64,000 bases of DNA from Enteractinococcus helveticum (GTDB taxonomy: Bacteria > Actinomycetota > Actinomycetes > Actinomycetales > Micrococcaceae), in assembly GCF_020742345.1 (NCBI RefSeq), contig NZ_DYXC01000058.1, forward strand, positions 1 to 64,000, read 5' to 3'. This document shows positions 8,472 through 17,980 of this stretch, one piece after another (positions within the stretch are counted from its first letter, which is position 1; each line of letters begins with the position of its first letter). Under the pieces are notes generated by a model. That model made no database searches, had not been told where the DNA came from, and worked only from the letters and a program-made list of their open reading frames with translations. Made by a program: the position numbers and the translations under genes.

Positions 8472-11400
8472 TTATTCTCCTGTGTGAGGCTCGGGTTCGG
8501 TCAGTGTTGGTGGTTCAGATACTTCCATGGTCTCAGGGTCGCGTTCATAGGTTACCCGTCGATGTCCGGTCAGTGGCGTAATGCCTGCCTGCTCGCGCAG
8601 ATCTTCTACGAATTTGACCAGGGCGGGTCCGCGGGGACGACGGCCCGGCATGATCGTACATGCCACCGCTTTGCCTGATTGGATGTACACGTTCGGATCC
8701 AGCGTCATACCCAATAGATCGTTGACCCCATCACCGGTGACCAAAGCTTGGTTTCCGACGCCGAAGTGAAACGGCATACCGATCTGGTGGACGGTCTTGC
8801 CACCGGCAACCACCGGTTTCATTCGCTGAGTGACCAGTACCTTGGCCTCGATCGCACCGCGCGGTGAGGCAATGGTTGCCCAACCATAGGGTTCTAGCCC
8901 GGCTTCGGCGGCGAGTTCTTCGGAGACCTCCACGAACATTTCGGGTTGCAGCTCAGACAGATACGGCAGGAAACGGCTCATGCCGCCGGCTGTCTGGTGC
9001 TCGGTGAGGCGATATGTTGTGAAGATATGTGGGAACACTTCGGAACCGGGTTCCCCGGCAGCTGGTGCCGTTTGGTTCCCCTTGGCGGTGATCAACACTC
9101 GCGATGGCGATTCTTGCTGCGGGTACAGCGGGTTTTCCACCGGCGATTCGGCCGGTTCGAAGTGCGTCGGCATCGGGCCATCGTTCATACCGTTTGGCGT
9201 GAACAACCAACCCTTCCCGTCAGACTGCATGATGAATGGATCATCACCGGCCAGTGCATCAGGCCCGTAGGTGTCATGGGCGGTCTTGGTTGACGGCGGA
9301 CGATTGGCCGGGAAGTCCGGGATGTCTCGACCGGTCCAGACCTCTTGGTCTTCATCCCACCACACCAGCTTCTTGCGTTCCGACCACGGGTTACCATCGA
9401 GGTCCGCTGAAGCACGGTTGTAGAGGATGCGACGATTTGCCGGCCAGGCCCATGCCCACTGGTGTGCCATTTCATCCTGGTCTTTACCCGGCACCCGGTT
9501 GGCCGCATGGTTGATGCCGCCAGCATAGACGCCTGCATAAATCCAAGCCCCACCGGCGGTTGAGCCGTCGGCCTTGTACTGGTTGAAATTATCTACCGGC
9601 TTGCCGGCATTCGGACCGGTCGTGTAGTAGCCGTTGATTTCTTTCAGCACGGCCTCGGCCGATGGTTCACCGTGCTCATCGACCGGGTAATCCCAAGTCA
9701 TGGCCTGTAATGGTTTATCACGTGGGTCGGTCGAGTCTTTGAGCTTCTCTTTGATCCGCACACCGAGATCGTAGAAGAATTCCAGCTCCGAACGAGCATC
9801 ACCCGGTGGGGTAATGGCTTGATGGCGCCACTGGACCAGTCGTTGGGTTTGGGTAAACGTTCCAGCTTTTTCGGTGTGGTTGGCCGCAGGCATGAAGAAG
9901 ACCTCGGTGGCAATGTCCTCGGTCTTGAGCTCACCGGTGGCAATCTCCGGGCCATCCTTCCACCAGGTGGCCGTTTCAATGAGCTGGAAGTCGCGAACGA
10001 CCATCCATTTCAGATTCGACATCCCCAATCGTTGCATGCGCCCGTTGGCCGAACCGACCGCGGGGTTCTGTCCCAGCACGAAGTAGCCATCGACGCCCTT
10101 GTCGAACATGCGCATCAACGTCTGATACGTACCGTGAGCACCGGTTAGGCGTGGCATGTATTGATATCCGAAGTCGTTTTCTTCGGTCGCGTCGTCGCCA
10201 AACCATGCCTTGAGTAGCGAGATCATATAGGCGTCTCCGTTGGACCAGAAGCCCTTTTGATGCTTTGGTACGGAGTCGTTGAGATAGTCTCGCAGGGTAT
10301 CGTGCTTTCCGGCAACCGGGAATGGCAGATACCCGGGCAGGAGGTTGAAGAGGGCTGGAATATCTGAGGAACCCTGAATGTTCGCGTGACCACGCAGTGC
10401 CATAATGCCGCCACCGGGTCGGCCCATGTTGCCCATCAGCAGCTGCAGGATCGCGGCGGTGCGAATGAACTGCGAGCCCATTGAGTGCTGGGTCCAGCCC
10501 AGTGCATACGCCATAACAGTGGTGCGTTCGCGGCCAGAGTTCTTGGCAAATAGATCGGCTATTTCCAGGAAGTCTTCCGTCTTGATCCCGGTGATGTCGG
10601 CAACCATCTCAGGAGTGTAGCGCGAGTAGTGACGACGCAGGATCTGAAAGACCGAGCGAGGGTGCTGCAAAGTCATGTCCTTGGCAATACCGTCGGCCTC
10701 ATATGGGTCTTTTTCGTATTGCCAGGTCGACTTGTCATACCCGCCGGTGTCCTTATCAAACCCGGAGAAGAGACCTTCGAGATCCTCGGTGTCTTGGAAT
10801 CCGTCGTCGACCAGATGGGCAGCATTGGTGTAGTGGGTAACGTATTCCTTGAACCACAGATCGTTTTCGATCATGTAGCGGATCAGCCCACCAAGCAGCG
10901 CAATATCCGTGCCCGCCCGGATGTGGACGTGCTTATCTGCTAACGCCGAGGTTCGGGTGAAGCGTGGGTCAACGTGGACAAGTTTGGCGCCACGAGCCTT
11001 AGCCTCGGCAACCCACTGGAACCCAACGGGGTGCGCTTCGGCCATATTTGAACCCTGAATCCATACCAGGTCTGCATTCGCCATATCTTGCAATGGCTGG
11101 GTGGCACCGCCACGCCCAAAGGAAGCTCCTAAACTAGGAACTGTGGAGGAGTGTCATATGCGAGCCTGGTTTTCGATCTGCACCGCACCGGCAGCCGAAA
11201 ACAGTTTCTTGATCAGGTAGTTTTCTTCATTATCGATGGTTGCCCCGCCCAGGGATGCGATCCCCATGGTGCGATTGACCGGCGAACCATGTTCATCAAA
11301 ATCTTCCCAGTGATTCCGGCGGGCTTCTAAGAACCGGTCCGTAATCATCTCCATGGCGGTTTCTAAATCGAGTTCTTCCCAATCCGTGCCGTAGGGACGA

Positions 11401-11720
11401 CGGTACAGGACGGTCTTTTGCCGTGAAGGAGTATTCACAAGCTGTTCAGAGGCAGCGCCCTTCGGGCATAATCGGCCGCGCGAAATTGGTGAATCTGGGT
11501 CACCTTCAATGTGGATGACTTCGTTATCTTTGACGTAAATGCGTTGTCCACAGCCGACGGCACAGTACGGACAGACGCTTTGAACGACTTTGTCGGCGTC
11601 TTCCGTGCGAGGGCGCATATTCGCATATTTTGGCGATTCAACCGCCGGACCGCGCCCTAATTTGTCCTTTGACTTGGCCTGACGAAAAACGGGCCAACCG
11701 AGAACTGAGAACCGTGCCAT
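8472..11720 (-). CDS. fdhA: Formate dehydrogenase catalytic subunit, selenoprotein (in-frame TGA = Sec)
   Basis: Molybdopterin oxidoreductase that oxidises formate to CO2 (about 1082 aa including Sec). Standard translation splits it at a TGA (11154-11156); reading through gives ENQARI-U-HSSTVPSLGASFGRGG. This matches the (R)(V/I)UH(G/S)PTV...FGRG site of selenocysteine formate dehydrogenases, with Sec at about residue 189 and the adjacent catalytic His kept. The N-terminal 4Fe-4S ligands are in VCPYCAVGCGQRI and GRLCPKG. Downstream blocks QGSNMAEAHPVG, HVDPRFTRTSA and GGIMALRGHANIQG are family-typical, and the C-terminal molybdopterin-dinucleotide domain is complete. I see no twin-arginine signal (start MARFSVLGWPVFRQ), so the active site is probably cytoplasmic. 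ATG 11718-11720 is preferred over the ATG two codons earlier because AGGG is better spaced. Confidence 0.93.
11125..11156 (-). promoter_or_regulatory. Bacterial SECIS element of fdhA
   Basis: Starting 15 bases after the T of the TGA codon, GTTCCT pairs with AGGAGC (six pairs, one G-U) around a five-base loop AGTTT. The loop carries the GU that SelB reads in bacterial SECIS hairpins. The apex lies about 20 bases from the UGA, the distance known for E. coli fdhF and fdnG. Loop at 11131-11135, stem 11125-11141. Confidence 0.85.
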
Positions 11721-11777
11721 GAGCATAACCCTAACAGAGCTTTTGCCAAGTTGGGAGAGGTGAAAACATTGTGCTAA

Positions 11778-12545
11778 CTAGGCCGCCGACCAACCGCCGT
11801 CGCTGGGGATAATGGCGCCGTTGACATTGGACGCCGCATCGGTCAACAGGAACACAATCAATTGGGCCAATTCATCGGGTTGGGCGGTGCGGACAGCTGT
11901 TGCATGGACCGGGCCGGTGACCTCCATGGCAGCGGCGTCATAGCTCGAGGGATCGATGGCGGCCATGACGTTGGTTTCTACACCGCCTGGTGCGACCGCA
12001 TTCGTTCGAATATTATCGCCAGCATGAACGTAGGCCGTATTGCGCGTCAGCCCAACAACAGCGTGTTTTGATGCCGTATAGGCGGCACCGGCTGCAGCAC
12101 CTCGAATCCCCGCTGCAGACGCAAGGTTCACGATCGATCCGCCACCGTTTTCAATCAGGTGCGGTATGACAGCGCGGGTGTATTTGAAAACTGAGTCCAC
12201 ATTGATACGCATCACGCGCTCCCATGTTTCGTCCGTTGTACGCGCAGCCGGTGCAAAGTTATCCATAATCCCGGCGTTATTGACCAAACCGCGAAGATCA
12301 CCGGTTTGCTGTGCGAGCTTAACGGTTGCATCAATGTCGGCTTGGGAGGAGGCGTCACCGATGCTCGCGGTAGCTGCACCGCCGGAATCGGAAATGATCT
12401 TGACGGTTTCGTAGGCCCCGGCTTCGGAAATATCCTGAATAATCACATGTGCTCCACGAAGTGCCGCAAGTTGGGCGGTGGCTCTTCCGATGCCAGATCC
12501 AGCACCGGTGACAATGACGACGCGATCAGCTAATGATGTGGTCAT
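11778..12545 (-). CDS. SDR family oxidoreductase
   Basis: Classical short-chain dehydrogenase (255 aa). It has the cofactor motif TGAGSGIG near residue 14, an acidic residue after the second strand (IIQDIS) suggesting NAD(H), the NNAGIMD motif, catalytic Ser in VNLASAAG, and YTASK with the catalytic Tyr and Lys. The C-terminus ends GAIIPSDGGWSAA. ATG 12543-12545 has GGAAAGAG five bases upstream; an ATG 15 bases further up is less well placed. It stands alone, divergent from the thioesterase gene. The substrate cannot be told; I see no link to formate metabolism. Confidence 0.85.
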   Translation of the reverse strand: MTTSLADRVVIVTGAGSGIGRATAQLAALRGAHVIIQDISEAGAYETVKIISDSGGAATASIGDASSQADIDATVKLAQQTGDLRGLVNNAGIMDNFAPAARTTDETWERVMRINVDSVFKYTRAVIPHLIENGGGSIVNLASAAGIRGAAAGAAYTASKHAVVGLTRNTAYVHAGDNIRTNAVAPGGVETNVMAAIDPSSYDAAAMEVTGPVHATAVRTAQPDELAQLIVFLLTDAASNVNGAIIPSDGGWSAA

Positions 12546-12758
12546 GAGTACTCTTTCCATCAGGCGGTCGGGAGATGGTAAAGCTCATCCTAGAGTCAGC
12601 CTTTCGAAAGCACAATACATTGAAACTGTGAAGTACTGTTCCTGATTGGTTCTCGTTGGTGCGGGCGTGCTTTGGTTGAAAAGATGCTAGAGCGAGTAAC
12701 AACGCTGTACGACAATGGTTAGAGTCCACCACGGCAGTCATACAGAACGGCAGGAAGC

Positions 12759-13202
12759 ATGTCCAACTTTGAACAAATCCAGGCGATCGCCACACCCATA
12801 GAAGTCCAGTTGCGCTGGTCAGATCAGGACATCAACGGCCACATCAATAATGTCAACATTTTGATGTTGGTGGAAGAGGCCCGGATTCAAGCCACGCAAC
12901 AATGGACACAGACGACTCCCGGTGTCGACGGCACCCGGCGGGTGACCCGAGCGTTGAACACCGACTTCAACCGTGAAGTTCATTATGGAAAAGAAACCAT
13001 AGTCTGGGTATGGATTGTCCGTGTTGGTCAGACGTCGTTTGTTTTTGGTCAGTTACTTGAACAAGACGGCGTGCCGTGTGTCTACGCCGAGGCCACGATG
13101 GTTCGTTTAGATGCAGATACCGGAAAACCCAAGCCACATGACGAAGCCTACCGCCGTCTGCTGGAAACGCACGTAGGGCCTGCCTACGACCCGAAAGCCT
13201 AA
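12759..13202 (+). CDS. Hotdog-fold acyl-CoA thioesterase
   Basis: 147 aa, single hotdog domain of the 4-hydroxybenzoyl-CoA thioesterase (4HBT/YbgC/FadM) type. The catalytic-site region reads VQLRWSDQDINGHINNVNILMLVEEAR, i.e. RWSDxDxxGHxNN with the Asp that these enzymes use. ATG at 12759 follows AGGAAGC. It would hydrolyse acyl- or aroyl-CoA thioesters in the cytoplasm; the substrate is unknown. Its neighbours (SDR, MalY-type enzyme) do not define a pathway. Confidence 0.82.
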   Translation: MSNFEQIQAIATPIEVQLRWSDQDINGHINNVNILMLVEEARIQATQQWTQTTPGVDGTRRVTRALNTDFNREVHYGKETIVWVWIVRVGQTSFVFGQLLEQDGVPCVYAEATMVRLDADTGKPKPHDEAYRRLLETHVGPAYDPKA

Positions 13203-13259
13203 CGAAGGCCACAGGCCAGCGCTGACAGTGCACAGTGCCTCACATGTTGCAGCTGGGGC

Positions 13260-14435
13260 TTAGCGTGGTGGCCAGGCTGAGCCCATGGCTGCAATGATTC
13301 GTTGCAGCCGTTCTGTTGAGGTTCCCATATTCAATCGAGCATAGCCGCGTCCGGCGTCCCCAAAATTTACCCCGGGGCTCAACGCAACACGGGCCTCTCG
13401 TAAGAAATACTCAGCGGGTTCCTCAGTAAGTTCGGTGTTACGGAAATTCAGCCACGCCAAGAAACTAGCCTGTGGCGGGTGGAACGTAACACCGGGAAGA
13501 TGTTCGGCAACCAACCGCTGGAGCGCAGCGGTTTGTGCTTGAAAGTGGTCGCGGACGGCGTCGAGCCAGTGGCGGGACTCGCTGAAGGCGGCTTCGGTGG
13601 CTAACAGTCCCCAGAATCCTGTGTCGGTGCGTGACATCGTAGGGTCAAGTTCAGCAGGCCACGGCCCGGATGCTGATCGAATGGCGATACCGCATTTGAG
13701 GCCAGCAAAATTCCAGGACTTGGTTGCGGTATGCAACGCGATCCCGGTTTTCCGTGCCGTATCAGACACAGTGAGCCAGGGCGTGAACTCCACGCCGTGA
13801 TAGACCATGGGAGCGTGGATTTCATCAGATAGCACCACGGCGTCATATTGGTGGGCAAGGTTTGCCAAGTCAGCGAGTTCTTGTTGAGCAAAGACCCTGC
13901 CCAGGGGGTTGTGTGGGTTGCACAATAATATGACTTTGGTTCCGGCGTTGAGTCCGGCTTCGATGCTGTCCAAATCAAAGAAGCCGCCGTCGGGTACATT
14001 CAGCAATGGCACTTCCAGGGGTTTGACCCCGCTTGTGGCAAGCCAATCATAAAACCGGTTGTAGACAGGCGGCATGATGAGCACTGAACGGTCTGGACCG
14101 CAGTAGTGGCGCATGAGTTTTGAAGCAGCCGTTGCGGCATCGACGTGGAAACTGATGTCTTCCGGTTCGATATGCCAAGCCCAGCGGTCTTGGGCGAAAC
14201 TGGTGAATGCTTGCACGACGTCGTCTGACTGACCCGGATAGCCGGCATCATGGCGCAGTAGGGCGTTTTGTAGGGTGTCGATGATCGCTGGTGCCAGCGC
14301 TACATCCATTTCGGCGACCCAGGCCGGCAAGACATCGGACTCAACGGTAGACCACTTGAGACTTGCCCTACCGCGCAGTTGATTATCAGACAAATCAAAA
14401 AGTTCGGCGGCTGTTGGGTGCGTTGTATCCGTCAT
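13260..14435 (-). CDS. MalY/PatB family C-S lyase or aminotransferase (PLP)
   Basis: Fold-type I PLP protein (391 aa) of the MalY/PatB group. LKWSTVESDVLPAWVAEMDV is the characteristic start, followed by YPGQSDDVVQAF, NPHNPLGRVF, VLSDEIHAPMVYHG and the PLP-lysine segment TATKSWNFAGLKCG. Members are usually cystathionine beta-lyases (cystathionine to homocysteine, pyruvate and ammonia), sometimes aminotransferases. ATG 14433-14435 is chosen; a GTG three codons upstream is the alternative. It is isolated, with no sulfur-metabolism neighbours, so the substrate remains open. Confidence 0.85.
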   Translation of the reverse strand: MTDTTHPTAAELFDLSDNQLRGRASLKWSTVESDVLPAWVAEMDVALAPAIIDTLQNALLRHDAGYPGQSDDVVQAFTSFAQDRWAWHIEPEDISFHVDAATAASKLMRHYCGPDRSVLIMPPVYNRFYDWLATSGVKPLEVPLLNVPDGGFFDLDSIEAGLNAGTKVILLCNPHNPLGRVFAQQELADLANLAHQYDAVVLSDEIHAPMVYHGVEFTPWLTVSDTARKTGIALHTATKSWNFAGLKCGIAIRSASGPWPAELDPTMSRTDTGFWGLLATEAAFSESRHWLDAVRDHFQAQTAALQRLVAEHLPGVTFHPPQASFLAWLNFRNTELTEEPAEYFLREARVALSPGVNFGDAGRGYARLNMGTSTERLQRIIAAMGSAWPPR

Positions 14436-14524
14436 AGTCACCACGATAGGTGTCAGCCTTACAGAATGCGAGAGGTGGCAGAGCGCAACGGTATTTCTCT
14501 GCGTTGGGCTACGGGTGCTGGCAG

Positions 14525-16507
14525 TTACCAGTCTGGTAGGCGAGGGTTGCGTACGTGTAAGAATTCGTTGACCACTGCGGCACCGAGATCTTGGGCGTTT
14601 GGGGCTACCACTTTGCCGTCCACGCGCGATGCCATAGCCTCCAGGAAACGCTTCAGGCCGGGGTCGTCGCCCAACCGGAAGAATGTGATGGCGGCATTGA
14701 GCCGCTGAATACGATCCAGTTCGGTGACGGTCAGCTCCAGGGTCTCTGGGCGGGGCGGGTACCAGAAGTGGGCCTCACCGTGGCTGGTCAGATGCGCCGT
14801 CGGCTCGCCGTCGGTTACCACCAACAGCACCGGTCGCATGGTCGGATGCCGTCGAAAAAACCGGGTGGCCAGCATCAGCGCGTGGTGCAGGTTCGTGCCC
14901 TGTTCATAGGCCGGGGCCATGGCGGTGAGTTCATCAAGCTGGACTTGGCTGGCGTAACGGCCGAAGTTGATCAGCTCTAATTCATCGCCCCGGAAACGGG
15001 TGGAGATCAGCTGGTGCAGGGCTAGGGCGGTGCGTTTCATGGGCACCCAGCGTCCCTCGGCAGCCATCGAAAACGAGGTGTCGACCAGCAGCACGACGGC
15101 GGCCTGGGTGCGAGCTTCGGTTTCTTGAATTTCGACGTCGCCGACTTCAAGTTGCAGCCCGGTGCGTGGATCGCCACCCTCGGACGTGATGCGGGTGATG
15201 GCATTGGTGATCGTGCGGGTGACATTCCAGGGTTCGGTGTCACCGAAATGCCAGGCTCGGCTGGATCCGGTGAGTTCACCGGCGGCCCCGGCATTGCGGG
15301 TATCGCGCTGGCCTTGACGATCCGACAGGTAACCGGTGTCTTGCAGCAAGGTTTTGCCGAGTCGTCGAATGGCCTGCGGGGAAAGCCGCAGATCGCCATC
15401 GGAGCTGCGACGCAACATGTCTGATTCTTTCAGGGCTTTCTCCAACTCGGCCAGGGTGCGGGCTGAGACGGCGGCGTCGTCGCCCAGCTGGCGGCTGAGC
15501 TTGTCGATATCGACATCCGACAGGGTTGATCCCGCATAGGACTGCGATAGTTGTTCGGATAGGGCATCCAGTTCGGCTAAGTCTTGCAGCACGCCGGTAC
15601 CATCCCCGAGTCCCAGTCCCTGATCGCCCTCAAATTGTTCGGAACCGGTCCAATCTTCTCCGGGCCGCAGTGACTGCAGATTGGTGTCGAGGCGGTTGAG
15701 CTGCTCCATCAATTCCGGCGACCCAAAAGCCTGCATGGACAGTTCCATCAGTTCGGCGCGTTGTTCCGGCGTCATTGAAGCCAGCATCCGCTGGGCTGCC
15801 GCCGCACGCTGGGCCAGGGTGTCAATGAGTTCGTCAATATTCTGCGGGTTTTCGGGGAAGTGATGACCGTGTTTGGCCATGAACTCATCAAAATCTTGCT
15901 GGGTGTCTTCGCCGCGGGCATGTTTGTCGAGTAGGTCGTTGAGATCGTTGAGCATCTGGGAGATGGCCGCCCGATCTTCCTCGGTTGCGCCTTCCAACGC
16001 CTGTTTCATGCCTTGGAACCGCTGGTCTAACATTTCCCGGCCCAGCAGGTCTTTGATTTGCTCGTATTTTTCCCGGGCGGTGGAGGACTGCCAATCATAG
16101 TCCGACAGTTCGGTTACCGCGGCCGCGGGGGCTTCGGGTAGGTTCATCAGTTGCATCTCGCGAAAATCACGATCCAGGTCATCCATCGTGATGTCCCGGG
16201 CCAACTGTTTGCGTTCTTCTAATACGGCTTCATCGAGAAGTTCGCGCACCTGGTCTAACGTCCCGTCCAGGCTGTGGCGTTGGAGTAAATTACGACGACG
16301 TTGTTGCACCCGTCTGGACAGTTCATCCAGCCCGGTCATATCGCGTGAACCGCGCCGTAGGTATTCGCGCATGGCACGTTCGGGCGAATAGCCGGCCATC
16401 ACGTCCTCGGCGATCTCTTCGAGTGCTTCGGTCATGTCAATGGGCGGAGCCAACGGATCTGGGCCACCAGCATAGCGGCCATAGCGTGACGCTTTTCCGC
16501 GGCGCAT
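14525..16507 (-). CDS. VWA-domain protein, partner of the AAA+ ATPase
   Basis: 660 aa. The N-terminal 400 residues are charged and helical (many Glu, Arg, Gln; QRRRNLLQRHSL, KEKYEQIK-like stretches) without a known domain. The C-terminal 200 residues form a von Willebrand A domain with an intact MIDAS: VVLLVDTSFSMAAEG (DxSxS), a conserved Thr in YEQGTNLHHAL, and VTDGEPT. AAGGAG five bases ahead of the ATG supports the start. It lies 9 bases after the MoxR-like gene. Such ATPase/VWA pairs resemble the ChlI/ChlD chelatase pair and the MoxR/CoxE chaperones, which insert metals or mature enzymes. No client is identifiable here. Confidence 0.8.
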   Translation of the reverse strand: MRRGKASRYGRYAGGPDPLAPPIDMTEALEEIAEDVMAGYSPERAMREYLRRGSRDMTGLDELSRRVQQRRRNLLQRHSLDGTLDQVRELLDEAVLEERKQLARDITMDDLDRDFREMQLMNLPEAPAAAVTELSDYDWQSSTAREKYEQIKDLLGREMLDQRFQGMKQALEGATEEDRAAISQMLNDLNDLLDKHARGEDTQQDFDEFMAKHGHHFPENPQNIDELIDTLAQRAAAAQRMLASMTPEQRAELMELSMQAFGSPELMEQLNRLDTNLQSLRPGEDWTGSEQFEGDQGLGLGDGTGVLQDLAELDALSEQLSQSYAGSTLSDVDIDKLSRQLGDDAAVSARTLAELEKALKESDMLRRSSDGDLRLSPQAIRRLGKTLLQDTGYLSDRQGQRDTRNAGAAGELTGSSRAWHFGDTEPWNVTRTITNAITRITSEGGDPRTGLQLEVGDVEIQETEARTQAAVVLLVDTSFSMAAEGRWVPMKRTALALHQLISTRFRGDELELINFGRYASQVQLDELTAMAPAYEQGTNLHHALMLATRFFRRHPTMRPVLLVVTDGEPTAHLTSHGEAHFWYPPRPETLELTVTELDRIQRLNAAITFFRLGDDPGLKRFLEAMASRVDGKVVAPNAQDLGAAVVNEFLHVRNPRLPDW

Positions 16508-16516
16508 AACGTCTCC

Positions 16517-17911
16517 TTAACCGTAGATGGTTTGCCCGTCTGCGGTTTCTTTCGATAGTTCTTGTGCCAGATACAACCCCTCTAGGGCCAGCTCGATGGC
16601 ACCGGCGCGGTGCCCCGCGCAGGTGCCGGAGTCTAATCGCTCAACGATTTCGTCGTAGAGGTTGGAATCTTCAAGCTCTGGTAATTCAGCCAAAAAGTGT
16701 TCGGCAGTGATATGTTCTCCGGTGGTGATAGTGGTGGCACCGTCGAAGGCCTCCACCAGTGGACTGAAATTTAGGCCACCAAAATGCGCCCGGGCAGCTT
16801 GGGCGATAGAGGTGCGCAGCAGGTGCTCTAGGATTTGGTCCTCGCGACCTTCTTCGCCGGGTTCAAATTCGACCTTGCCGCGCAACACATCGGTTGCGGT
16901 GTGCACATCGACTAGCCGTGCAACGGCATCTTCCCCACAAACGGTGGCACGATGGCGAGCAGCCGCCGCGATAGTTTCGGCCCCGGCAATCGAAAAGCGT
17001 GCCGAAACCCCGGAGGACTGATTGACCGCCGGCGAATTTCGAAGCGCCCGGGTAAAACGGGCCAGAATTTCTAATAGCACGTCTGGAACGACGGCGCTGA
17101 GCTGGGCTTCTTGCCGGATGACGGCGATCTCGTCTTCCAACTCGACCGGGTAGTGGGTGCGAATCTCTGCCCCAAATCGGTCTTTGAGCGGGGTAATGAT
17201 GCGCCCGCGGTTGGTGTAATCCTCCGGGTTGGCGCTGGCCACCATCAACACGTCCAAAGGTAAGCGCAACACATAACCGCGAACCTGGATATCGCGTTCT
17301 TCCATCACATTCAGCAGTGCTACCTGAATACGCTCGGCCAGATCTGGCAGCTCATTGAGCGCTACGATCCCGCGGTTGGCGCGAGGCACCAACCCAAAGT
17401 GGATGGTTTCCGGGTCACCCAGACGCCGCCCCTCAGCCACTCGCATGGGGTCAACATCGCCAATCAAGTCCGCAACCGAGGTATCCGGTGTGGAGAGTTT
17501 TTCAACATAGCGTTCGTCCCGGTGCAACCAGGCAACCGGCAGGTGCTCACCATCGGTTGCAGCTCGACGCTGCGATTCAACGGTAATGGGCTCGTAGGGG
17601 TGCTCATGAAGTTCAGACCCCTCAATAACCGGCGTCCACTCATCTAACAGTGTTGCCAACGTACGGAGCAGGCGGGTTTTGCCCTGTCCGCGCTCGCCAA
17701 GTAAAACGACGTCGTGGCCGGCAATGAGTGCGCGCTCCAACTGGGGGAGTACGGTGTTCTCAAAACCGTGCATTCCAGGCCACGGATCTTCTCCTGCGGC
17801 CAGCTTGGCCAACAGATTGTCGCGTAATTCCTCGCGCAGAGATTTCTGAACATGCCCGGAGGCCCGGAGTTCAGCCAACGTGTTGATTTCAGGTGAGGTA
17901 GTCACAGTCAT
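16517..17911 (-). CDS. MoxR/Mg-chelatase-like AAA+ ATPase
   Basis: 464 aa AAA+ ATPase. Walker A is GERGQGKTRLL near residue 73, and Walker B GIVALNELPD near residue 195. Sensor 1 lies in MVASANPEDYTNRGRIITPL, followed by LKDRFGAEIRTHYP, which is typical of the chelatase I-subunit/MoxR clade. The lid domain ends about residue 340, and a C-terminal extension of about 110 residues follows. No transmembrane segment is visible. It is upstream of, and co-directional with, the VWA gene; the two probably act as one ATP-driven remodelling machine. The in-frame ATG at 17909-17911 is used. No clear ribosome site is seen, and GTG at 17914 is an alternative. Confidence 0.85.
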   Translation of the reverse strand: MTVTTSPEINTLAELRASGHVQKSLREELRDNLLAKLAAGEDPWPGMHGFENTVLPQLERALIAGHDVVLLGERGQGKTRLLRTLATLLDEWTPVIEGSELHEHPYEPITVESQRRAATDGEHLPVAWLHRDERYVEKLSTPDTSVADLIGDVDPMRVAEGRRLGDPETIHFGLVPRANRGIVALNELPDLAERIQVALLNVMEERDIQVRGYVLRLPLDVLMVASANPEDYTNRGRIITPLKDRFGAEIRTHYPVELEDEIAVIRQEAQLSAVVPDVLLEILARFTRALRNSPAVNQSSGVSARFSIAGAETIAAAARHRATVCGEDAVARLVDVHTATDVLRGKVEFEPGEEGREDQILEHLLRTSIAQAARAHFGGLNFSPLVEAFDGATTITTGEHITAEHFLAELPELEDSNLYDEIVERLDSGTCAGHRAGAIELALEGLYLAQELSKETADGQTIYG

Positions 17912-17967
17912 CACGCTAGTGCTGACCGGGCAAAGTGTACAGGGGGTTGATTTGAGGACAGGTTCGG

Positions 17968-17980
17968 TAAGCTACCAGTA
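17968..17980 (+). promoter_or_regulatory. Leaderless-type -10 of the phosphomutase gene
   Basis: TAAGCT followed by exactly seven bases and then the ATG at 17981, with no AGGAG-like ribosome site. In actinobacteria TANNNT-7-ATG is the usual layout of leaderless transcripts. Inferred. Confidence 0.45.

Noticed and set aside
8472..11093. Separate 873-residue gene downstream of a truncated formate dehydrogenase
   Set aside because: The frame is continuous with the upstream part through a TGA at the conserved Sec site; it is one gene.
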